From assembly GCF_028750875.1 (NCBI RefSeq), contig NW_026542595.1, forward strand, positions 51,977,947-52,041,946: 64,000 bases of DNA, given 5' to 3'. Numbering within the stretch: position 1 is the stretch's first letter; each line of letters opens with the position of its first letter. The stretch is from Macrosteles quadrilineatus. Taxonomy: Eukaryota > Arthropoda > Insecta > Hemiptera > Cicadellidae. Made by a program: the position numbers and the translations under genes. The notes under the pieces are model-generated. The model made no database searches, was not told the DNA's origin, and was given only the letters and a program-made list of their open reading frames with translations. Shown here one piece after another: positions 9,701-21,700 of the stretch.

Positions 9701-12700
9701 TTGCATATTCACGGGTCAGCTCAGCCACGAATCTGGTGATGCTAGCACCTTCTGAGAAAACAAAAAAATGTTTTATACAAAGATATTCTGTAAATAATCA
9801 AAAATAGTACGAATAACGAACACATGGGTGGGTTAACTGCTGTTTTGATCATTATCCTAAAATGAAATATCTATCTATAATATTAAAACGAAACAGTGTT
9901 TTTTTATTTCACGATTCTGAATCAACCACTCGACGGATTTTCATGATTTTTGTGTTGAAAGAAAGATAATTTTGAGAACTAGGGAATGTCGAAGCCATAA
10001 ATTTAGTTTAGGGTCCCAGTTTTTTAGAAATTAAGTTTTAATTTTTAAAAAGTCTAGCAGCCGACGCTAAGATTCTAAACTAGCTTTTGGCATAAAATAA
10101 TTTGCTTAACATAACAGCTGTAAACATTCAGCTTTTGTGTCACAAATTCAGTATTTGGATAAAAATGTAAAGACATACTTAGGGTTGACTTATTTATACT
10201 ATGTGTAATGCAAATCATTGATACGTTCAATTCTTCTGTAAGAGGATGACAGATTAATTAAATTATACATAGTAAAATACTAGGATGTTCAAATTATTTT
10301 TTAAAGCAATCTTTGTAATCTTCGATTTGCTTTAGAGCAATATAATTTGTTTTAACTAACAGCTGGTTATATATAAACTATGGAACTATGAGGTTTTTTT
10401 ATTTACTCTTATTTTGTCATTGATTATAGGAAATAAGTAAGATTAGTAGAGATAATTAGACCACAGCTTAAAATAGTTTAGACCAAAATTAATTAAACTA
10501 CAGTACAAATCGAGGCTCTGTACACGAGTCTTAATAAAAAAGGATAAATGCAAATTATTTTACTATTGCACTTTTCGAGGAAAGAATAGAAAAATAACAA
10601 TGTTTATATGTTTTAATTCTTCATGGTAGCTTTTTGTTTACAATTAATGTTTGTCTGCTTTAACTTTGTTTGGATTAGGCCTGGAAATATTGATGTCATC
10701 AAAAGAAGATCAAGAATAATCCGGAATCACGATTTTAAATTACCACCACAACCTCAGCCGAGTTTTATACAAAGATTGAACACAACGTCAACATTGACCT
10801 AGGATACTGCAATTAGACAAACCATCCTTTTATGAAATTGTGTTCAGTGTGGTTACGTTTGGGGGTGCCTATCAGCGCCCCCAAACGTGAAAATAACACT
10901 TTTATTTAAACTATGAATATATTGTAGTTTAAATTAACTAATATGGGAAATTACGATGTACACTTATTCAATGAGGGTGGGTAATTATTAAGGATAGAAC
11001 TGATGACGGTATGGATAATAAACATTGACAATTACGTCATTAGCTTTACTAGCGTGTTTACTTTTTATATTCCTGCTACATGTGACCAGTTCTTTTAGTA
11101 ATCGTGAGTTCTTTTTTTTCAAATGAATGTTATTTGAACCAAACAGCTGTTTCAAAACAAACTGTTATTATTTTTACTTTTCTTTGTTTACACTTATTTA
11201 TTTAGCAATTAATGCAGTGAAATTGATATAAAGGATAGGTGTGACGATTTATGTGTACTGTGAATTTTATTGGATATTATCGTTTTATTTTAGGTCGTTT
11301 CTATTCAGACCTACTGGAAATTGTGTATAGTAGTTGTAATGTGGTGATAATAATTATGGAAGAGGCAGGTATGCTAGGGAAGGTGGTATCGTTGACTAGG
11401 TCTATACACTTCTCAATTGACTATTACTCTCTCTACTGTAGGCTACTTATAATCAGTGTGCGTCTGTGCTAATCGGCTGCAAATCTCACTTCAACGCTTT
11501 TCACATAGTAAAAATTGCAGAATTGCTGTTTTATTGTTAAATTATCGGATTTAAAATGCATATCGGATAGGCCTGTGATGGAAGAAAAACATATTTGGTC
11601 ACACAACATTTGTTTACAAGATGATTTTTCACATTAAAACTGCAAGAAACTTGTCTTTATATTATGTGTAAACTAGCCCATCTGAATTGTACACGGTTTT
11701 AACTGACTACTGAATTCCCGTACGTAGGACGGGCTAACACCTCGTAAAAATTAAAATAATTTATTGTTTATTTTATGTGATTTATTTGATCTTAATCTGG
11801 CACTTAAACACTAATTTATTAAACATTTTAACCAATTTGAAATTTTCCGTAGCGAAGCACTGGTTTTCCGCTAGTATATATATATAAAACATTAAACATA
11901 GTCCCTTATTTGCTACCAATATTTGCCTTTAAAATGTTTCAGTTCTTTTGTGGACATCCTGTATTACTTCTTAACTTTGGTAATCCACTGCTTTGTATTA
12001 AAGTGGAATAATTGTATAACTTGCTACAATGCTGGCGTAATATGAAAATAAACTAATTGTAATGTTACTCTAGGTTTGTTGTTTTTTTTTTTTTTATGTC
12101 AACTGAAATTATGAATAACACTTTGCTTATAGATGTAACAAAAAATTGGCATAGACCACAGCCAACATAAAGAGATGGAAAAATAGTAAGTAACTCATAC
12201 CTTGTGTTTAATAATGGGGAACAAGAAGGGCAGCGCAGCGTCACCATTTCACCTACACAAATCTACCCATCTGTACAACAATAACAAAGAAAGTTGTGAT
12301 AGGTTGTCTTTTGTAACTGAACAGAATTCAAAACCTGGAAAAATACCAAAACTTGATATGGCATGGTTTTTTAAATGATTTATTATGAAGATATGTTACA
12401 GCTCAGATGACTATGGAAGGATTGAGATGATCTAATGATGAGTGAGTGTTGTTGTAATGTAGGTTGAGAAGTTGGACTGTAAGGTTGTGGAGATGTTGCC
12501 AATCAAGGAGGTGAGTGTGGAGTGGGACTTGTCCAAGGCCTGTAGTGAGAGCTCCGAAGACAGCTCTGATGACAATTGTTGGATAACATTTTTGTAAGTG
12601 GCCTTGAAGTTAAAAGAAAATGTTAATTAATAGGATTAACAATTACAAACATTGCATACATTTTCTTTTGAATAGTTAATGACCAGTTATTTTTTATAAA

Positions 12701-15700
12701 AAATAATCATAATTTAATTTATTCGGGTTGATATGCAACAATAGCAGTGGTTTTAGGGATCTTTAGCAGTTGTGATTGAGAAAAGGTTGTTGGAACTAGT
12801 AGAAGGGCATTTTCTGACCAGGATAACCAGGAGTTGTGCATGAATTTTTTATGACAGAAATAAGTCTGTGTATGTGGACGTTGCAGGGAAACATTTCATA
12901 TTCACCAACAGCCTGAGGCTAAGTGTCCATTCATTAACAGACTAATGGTGTCAAGTAAATTAAGATTAGGAATGATCATTTATGCTGCTATAAAAAGTTT
13001 ACAATGTTGCTGTGACCACACTGTTAGAGGATTGTAAACATCCTTGTTTTAAGTTCAAAGAGACAAGAATCAAGGTTAGTTTTGAGAAGTCTAGATATAA
13101 AACTTTTCTAATAGGAAAAGGTAAACCAGTAAAACACTGTAAACAGTTTCATCAACAAAAGTACTCTCCTTTTACCGTGAAATCAGAACAATCAAGAGTA
13201 CTTGTGCGTTACTAACAGACCTTTTTCAACATTACTTCAATCCAGGCAATGTTGACTATGACCATTAATCCCGTTGACTCCTCCTGGAGCATAGGGCCTC
13301 GACTGTTCCTCTCCATCGGACCCTGTTGGTTGTTGATCCCTTCCCAGGATTTTCCTTTCTCCTTCAACTCCTCAACCAACGTCCTTTTCCAAGTTTCTGG
13401 ATCTCCCACTCTCCTGCTTCCAGGGGGTTCCTCTCCAATGCCTATTTAGCTCTTTATGTTGACTATAGTTTTGTAATTTTATTTAACACTGTATCATGCA
13501 AGTGACATTGAAGTGTTAGCACACAAAAGTTAAGGTTAATTCTGTTTTACTTGTAGGTCTGATCTATATGAGATGTCTTATTCAAGGTAAGGTTTATTTT
13601 GAGCCTTCACCAATTTGCAACTATATTCATCTGGGTTAAACCAAAGATATTAAAGGAGCACCATAAGGGTGGAAGTAAAAATGGAAAAGAGTATTAAGAA
13701 TTTTAAATGAACTAAATAATCAACTTCTTCAGTATAATTCCCCATCATATTTCCATATACATTGTTCTTAAACTGAGAAATTTGCAAAGGAATATTTTTT
13801 TTGTACTGGCCTAACATTACTATATCTTCACCGCCACTGTCCTTAAGACTAGGGGTTCTAGTTTTGGAGCTGATGACATTAGTTCAGGTTCAATTAGTTC
13901 TAGATTGCGCTGGGTTGGTTTCTATATTCTTTCATGCTGTAAAATGTGTGGTCAGTTAGAAAGAAAGCTTTTCTAATCTGGTTTGAGCCTAGTGTTGCTT
14001 TTACTGATAGTGGGAGGAAGTTGAAGAATTTGCAGTCTGACATTTGTAATAGATTAAATTTTCAAATTTAGTGTACCTAAGGGTTTAGGTACTTAAAGAT
14101 GTGTCTATGTAAGTAAAAGCCCGCTATGCCCAGCATTGATCTAAAGGATTTTTAATTGTTGTTTTTAAGCCATATTACGCGTGTTTGGCAAAGTTGGGAG
14201 TGATTGAATGTGCCGGAGGCGATTGGCAAACTAAGATAAGAAAATGGCCAAAAAATGGAATGGGTCACACTGGTCAACAATTTTCTTTGAACACAATAAG
14301 CAGTATTTTGCTTGTCTTGCTATTACTTTCAATAATTTTGCCTAAGTGCCAGATTAGCGTATACTGTACTTTGTGTGGTACAGGCCAGGCTCCAGTGATG
14401 AGACCAGCACTAGAGACACTGAGATACCAGAGTCAGATATTACTACCAGAGAGAGTGCTACAGAGAGTGTCACCAGCTCTACCCATCAGTTTATGTACAT
14501 TCAGATGGAGTTCTGCGAGAAATCAACTCTTAGGTAAGATAAATCATTTACAGAATTAGCTTTGACATCAGCTTTGGCTTAGTAGAACATTCAATGTCTT
14601 CTTTTAATCATAGTTATTCACCAATTATAATCATATAAATTTTCGGTTAAGTACCTTTATACAAAATTTAAGGAGTGGTTAGTGAGATCTGGTTTGCTAT
14701 GTTTGTATTAAGTTCTAGACTTAGTGTAAGATTGACAAAGCTACAAAATAAACTTGACAATGCTTATCACATTGCATGCGTGTCCGAGCGTGCCTTCATC
14801 GGAGAAAGGCAGAGCAATGCTAGCTTCTATCTGTGTGTGCTAGCTTCTAATACATTGTACTAGCTTGCTTTATTTTGTGGTTTTTTTGGTATTTTTTGCT
14901 GGTGTGTCTGGGTCTTTTGCCCTAACTTTGTCCTTGCATTTGGCAGTACTGAGGGTCTGCTAGCAATATTGTTTAGTACTGCTGTCTGTCGGTTTCTTGT
15001 AGAACTACATCCACAAACACTGGAATGATTGGAATGCAGTACATGCTATAACATGCTGTGGCTCTTCTATTGGATGAAACAGAATCTAAACAGTTTTGTG
15101 CACACATCCACACAGCACATTGGCTGTTCCCACTTTGGCCATTATGCTACAGTAGCCAATGTGTTAAGCTGCAATCTCAAAACTGGAAATAACAGATATT
15201 TTTTACTTTCATTAAGGCTGCACCTGATTAAACTGTCTATTAAATTTCAGTAATGTAGTATCAAACTGCACTCCTTGCCAAAACACTGAGGAGTGATAAC
15301 ATATTTCATATAACAAACCTTTTTGTATATTGTATTTTTCAGGACGGCTATTGACAACGGATTGTATAAAGATGAGAAGCGTGTTTGGCGGTTGCTCAGA
15401 GAGATTGTGGAAGGCCTAAGTCACATTCACCAACAGGGCATTATTCATCGAGATCTAAAACCCGTGAATGTCTTCATCGATAGTGAAGATCACGTAAAAA
15501 TTGGAGACTTTGGCTTGGCTACTACTACTATCCTTCATAAGTTAGTTTGTATACATCAACTAATAGAATATGAATAAAATAAAATCACTGTCGGCGATAT
15601 CGGGCCCGCAGGGCCTGCGGTGCGGGGGGGGGGGGGCCCGCAAGCTAGGGGGGCCCGTGAGCCTTGACCGGGATTTTTCAACAAATTTTACCGGGATACG

Positions 15701-18700
15701 GGCCCGCGATTGTGCGACAGGCTCAGCCACACTAGCCCCCTATCATGACAATATTTATATGAGAATTACCACGCGTTTTTTTATGACGAAAATTTGTTCA
15801 AACCAGTAAGAGCACTAGGACAAGTAGTTTACAACAGCTAAACTGACACTATTACTTTAGCGATCGATATAAATTCTCTACCAACCTGTAAAAGAATTGT
15901 CATCAGTCATGCAGGTTGCCTCAACTGTTCTCGTGGACTGTGTGAAGGCGCTATAATAGGGCCGTATTTATAACCAATGTGGCCTCCGGCCTAGGAGGAT
16001 AGGACATTAATGTTAATCCTCCTAGCCCCCGGCTGTCACACCAGAGAGGGCCCTCTAATCTGATTCAAATAAATGAACTTGGCAATTGTTTTACAATCTA
16101 ATCGGCAAATTAACCTGGGTAGCTAGGGCACTAGCTAATAAATAATTCCATTCTTTCATTGAAGCTAAAGGAGGATTTTCATTTCATTTCATTTTTTACT
16201 ATTAGGAGGCTGCCCTTTAGATTTGTTTACTTCGCACCTTAGATTTGTTCACTTCGAGTCAGGTTGAAAATGTTACTTACCTATAAGCCTCAGGCCAAAT
16301 CAGATCGGTTCAGAATCGGTTTGCTTTGAAAACGGTTGATTTTTATAATATAATGTCGATTTTCGAGCCAAGCAGAGCCTGGCTTACAAGCTTGAGAGAT
16401 TAAGCACAAGTAAGAAAATCAAGCTTGAGCCGATTTTCTCAATACTCAATACAATAATGCCCAATTAAAAGTAAAAACTTTTATGTCCGCGAGGATCACA
16501 CTCACGAAATTGAAAGATTAGGCCTACGCTTTTGCCGCGATCGCGGATATCGACGAGAACATTTCCCCGCGGGTGACGATGACGATGTCTCTGAGGCCGA
16601 AGGAGATGTTCAATATTCGGCCGCAATTGCGGAATACGATAATGACGTTTCTTTTTCAGCGAGAGATATATCTAGAATTTTGCCGCGATTGCGGAAAAAA
16701 TTATTTCCCCGTTACCACCAATGGGTCGCGGGAGATATTGGGCCGTGAATGCGGGAGACAATGATGTTGCTACCTGATGATGTCATAGGTTTGGTTACAT
16801 TTGCAATCACGGTAGACTATGATATTGTTTCTTCCATGACTACGGGATGTATTCACTTGCCGCGATCATGGAATACAATGATGACGCCTCGGGAGATGCC
16901 TTGTAAAGTTTTATTGGAAAAATGCAAGTTTAGGCGGTAGTACATGTGAACACGTTTTTAAAGATTATTGGGAGAGGGGGGCCTTTTGAGAGGTTTGGAC
17001 CACTTTACCTTAAAAGCTTTAGTGAATCCTTCACTAGAAACGCCACTGGTGGCATTACAAGAATAAGAAGAAAGTATTTGATTTATTCTAATGAAAAACT
17101 TGAAATCATTGTGGATTTACGATTCCAATAATCTTATTGTACTGATGCAAACTTTGCAAGTAACATGAACTAACTGTACCTAATAAATGTGTACACAATA
17201 TACCTAAACAGAGATACTCTATTTAAACATTTCACCATAGAATGGCTAAAGTAATTAGTTTGTTTTGTTCAGGAAGGGAGCAGTGCTGGACCAAACTGAG
17301 TTGTTGGGCAGTTTGGGTGAAACCTCGCACACAGGACAGGTTGGGACTGCTTTATACGTTGCTCCAGAACTGAACACATGTTGTATCAAGACCACATATA
17401 ATCAGGTGAGTTCTCAAAACATATGATGAACTAAAAATGATAATTTGCTGAGTTGTGTTGTTTATTAAGATAAAAATATTATAAATAGGATTTCTTTGAA
17501 AGCTGCTCCTGAGATTGTGACATTAATACCTGCCTATGACCTTAATAGTGATCTAAATATTACACAATAATCAGTGTATTAGTTTCATTTGAGGAACCTG
17601 TAAGTCCTATGTCTTATTTGACAGAAAGTGGACATCTATAGCCTAGGAGTGATGTTCTTTGAGATGTGTTACCGACCACTAGACACTCACATGGAACGTA
17701 TGAAGGTGTTGGCAGACTTGCGCACAGATGAGTGTGTCTTGCCTTCCGACTTTGTCGACAACAACAAGTTGACCAAGACTCAACTGCTCAGGTAGCAAGA
17801 CATTTGCAAATCTGTATATACAGTATAATGTATATGTATGTATTGTATACAACTGCTGTATACTAATAATTTTGTGTAAGGTTGTGGTGAAATGCAGTAG
17901 TATGAGTGTTAATAAAGATACGTGGGCCCAATATATCTTCTACCAACCACCACTAAATCACCCACATTTCCTGTCGTAGCTAAAACTCTATTGAAAATAA
18001 TCTAACTACGATTCTGATCTCATCTCTTTACAAACTTGATTTTATAGTGCAGTAGACCTGTTGTTTAGGCTGATCAATCAATATAGCAATCAATATAAAC
18101 TATCAACAACAATCATACAGGCATTAACAAAATGCTCTTTGAAAAAAAAACAATTACCACCTACGATAGTAATAACTTAGCTTCAACATGAATTATCATT
18201 ACAAAATAGTTTACCAAAACATGAACATGAACAAAATTTGAAGACAGGCAGTTGGTAGACGACAGCTGACGATCAACCAGTAGGAAATGCCCACAGGCAT
18301 TCAAAGCTTCAGATTTCAGCTAATGGATTTGCCAACGACTTAAAAACAATAAACAAATTCCTGCTTAGTTACTGTATACAAATTATTGAAATCTGATGAG
18401 TACTTTTTGATTTACAGCCAGTTTATTGACTCACTACAAAATGGTTTGCGATCACGGCGTTAACACTTGGAAACGGACAAAAGAGACCTTATCCCAACAC
18501 ATATCATTTCTAGGGTTAATAATTTATGGGGGTTCATGTGGAAACTACTGGCTGTCTTGGCTTGATGGTTGCAGATGGATGTTGAACCACGACCCCTTGC
18601 AGCGGCCCAACTCCGCAGAGCTGCTGCAGAGTGAGTTCTTGCCTCCCCCGCAGTTTGAGGAGTGTGAGCTGCAGGAACTGTTGAGGAGGACAATCAACAA

Positions 18701-21700
18701 TCCTCAGAGCAAGATGTACAAGTACCTAATGGCTTCATGCTTTAACCAGGTCTAACCCTCCAGATCCTACACAACATTGTTGGCTATATTTAATTGGATA
18801 ATTTGTATACACAAATGGAAGATTACTTAATGTACAAAACAGTTCTCTGATGGTTTAATATTGACTGAAAGACAAAATTTAAACTATTCTAGTATCTGTT
18901 ATTTGTTATTTAAATGTTATTATTTTTTCTGGAACATTCTGTATATACCCCCTCATCTGGCGTTAAAATAATTATAATGAGTTAAATTATTCCATTGTGT
19001 TTAGTAATTTAACCATATCCGAAATTCCTGAACTAGATTTTATCTGACTATATCTTACTTACTATTCAATGCAATTTCATATAAAAAATAAATTTTACAT
19101 AGTTAATAAATAAATATTGTTAACATATTTATTTATAAATGTAAAAAAAATCATGTTTGTTGTAGGAATGCTTATAAACTGATTTAATTCCCATGGTTAT
19201 ATAATCACCCTATACTACTATACTACAGTTAAACCTATTCAGCTTTGATACTGTCCCTAATTGAAAATCTATATAAAGATAAGAACCAATTTAATAGACC
19301 TCAGTCTCTCAGTGTTAACGTTCCTAGCACTTATTTTACATCTTAATAACATTTACGCCCATGAATGTTGTCACATTCTTTGGTTGGTTAAAATTTTCAA
19401 TCAACCAACAAATAGGGAAGAAGTAGCTATGAACTTAAAATTAAATTTTGGATTATTAATTTATCTGACAAAAAAGGTGATACATAGTTTTTAGGATTAA
19501 TATAAAGGCTACTGGCTACATTTTTGTTAATTGGATTTCATCACATCACTAATATTATTTTTATGTAAACAGAAAATGACAACTGCTCAGAATGTGACCT
19601 ACGACATGTCTATCAGCAAGAGCCGAAGCTATCAATATCTTTTACAGCAAGTTGTTGAAAAAACTAAAAAGGTATGTTGCTGAAATAGTCACTTTATTTT
19701 TATTAGTGAAAATAATATAATGAATAATTGCCGGTGTAAATCCCTACTTCATAGAATGTTGTAAGGTTTGTTTAATCATACAATGTATTTTCCAACAAGA
19801 TTGGGGTTGATCATCCTTTTTCAAGTCAAGTTTTTTCCTCTTCAAACATCACATTCCGTGTGAATCTAAGAGATGAAATATTATTGTCCTAAAATAAAAC
19901 ATACAGGCCTAGCCTACCATTGTAATAAATGCTCAACCCAAGGGTCCATCAAATTAACATGATGAGAAACATACAGTAGACCTTTTGTTGAGATCTGTTT
20001 GGTTCAAAATTAGATGATATGGACACCAAAATATGAAATTACTTGCCGCTTTGTCCATAGACTAATAAAAAATCCATTCACATTGGTTCACCGTTTAGTT
20101 ATACAGATTCCATTATCAAGGAGTGTACTACTATAGAACTGCACACACATTTGGTTTTAAAATGTATCTACTCATGCTATGTAATAAGTACCTGATAGTT
20201 CAACATTTTAAAATTCAGGAAAGGGTCTGGTCCAAAAAAGTCTGAATGTGAGTCTACTGATCCTAGGATGACAAAAGTAGTGCTGTTTGACAACATTGCT
20301 TTATTGTCGGTTGTTTGACCACCAAACTACCAAAGTAAGTTAATTTTTGACAAATTATCACGTCCCATTTTGTGAATTTTTCTATAAAGGTATATTTTAC
20401 CTCCATGCAGTTGACTTATAACAACTCACATACACTACAGGTGTTGGAGCTGCATGGCGCTGTCAGCTTGTGTCCACCTCTCATGATGCCGAGTGGGCTT
20501 TGTCCTCTACCCCCCTCCACAGTGTCTGTGATGACTAGGTGGGGAGGGGTGGCGATGCTGCCTCATGACTTGCGACTGCCGTTTGCACGCTTCCTCGCCC
20601 ACAACCCCACCATCTCACAGTTCAAGCGTTACTCCATAGACCGGGTGTATAGGGAACGCAGAGTGCTGGGTCACCATCCTAGAGAACTGTATGAATGTGC
20701 TTTTGACATTGTCACTCCAACATCAGGTAAGCTCTACAACACATATTAGTACAGTAGACTCCCTCTTATCCGGACACCTTTTAACCGGACATTGGTTTAA
20801 CCGGACCACACTCGGTAGAAGTGACATCTCTTTATCCGGATATTTGTTATCAGCACATCGGTTGAACCGGACTAGATCGGCAGGAAGTGGGCGGTACTGA
20901 AACAACTGTTCTCGTGGGAAAGATTTGAGTGGTTACGTGTCTAAATACAATGCTCTCCTAATTTTAAGTCAAATACTGTATAGAGTATGCATTTAAATGG
21001 TCCGTTTTAATGAGATTTTGGGGACGTCGGTTTAACCGGAAAACCCGTTATCCAGACTGGCCTCGGTCCCAAGGAGTCCGGATAAGAGGGAGTCTACTGT
21101 ATTGCCTAAGCTTATGAAGCCTATTCTGGGTTGGCAAGGGCAGCCTACTAAAGTTGCAACTAGTTACAGTATCTCAAATTTGTTAAATAGTAGCTTAAAT
21201 TTTTTCTGAACAAAGTATCGGTTTGTGATAAATTTTTTTCATCCGTTTCTCTTTTTGTCAACAGGCTTGTTATATCACTATTTTTAAATGTAAATATTAT
21301 TATAAGACATAGATTATTATTACTATAATTCGTTCACAATATTTTGGCGGTTTTAAGGAAAGAAATATATCCCCTCCACTTGACCCTTACCTTTAAATTA
21401 ATAGGTGTTGGGGGAACTTCTCCTCAAACTGACTTAATATTGTGAACGTAGTATAGTGAATGATCAGATGTGTCTATTAATTAATTTCGGAAAGTAACAT
21501 TTTACTGATTCAAATTTTAAGTAATAAAAACCTCTGCAATCATTTTCTTTGTTGATTGAGAACTGTCATAACTTCTTGATAAGGTCAAAACAGTAATATA
21601 ATTTTATATAAAACCTTTAAGTCTAGAAAATTTAAATGATGTAATTTCTGATATAGGAGACATGTTGGCAGAGAGTGAATTGTTGGCTTTTGTGTGGCAA

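Larger units (their letters stand above)
8690..9873 (+). mobile_element. Decayed Helitron B with coding remnants
   Basis: Begins TCTCTATATATAAATGC directly after the CTAG of Helitron A, followed by a 5' region ending in ATGAAATTTTCCATACAT as in other Helitrons. It holds an OTU-like remnant and helicase C-terminal pieces. I cannot see its CTAG end; the next Helitron starts at 9874 and may interrupt it. Confidence 0.65.

Noticed and set aside
15541..15577. Extension of the DFG exon past 15540
   Set aside because: The frame stops soon after and would not join in phase to the activation-segment exon.
18426..18574. Upstream extension of the GCN2 exon in the 18426 frame
   Set aside because: The residues have no kinase similarity, and the acceptor at 18574 gives the phase required by the previous exon.
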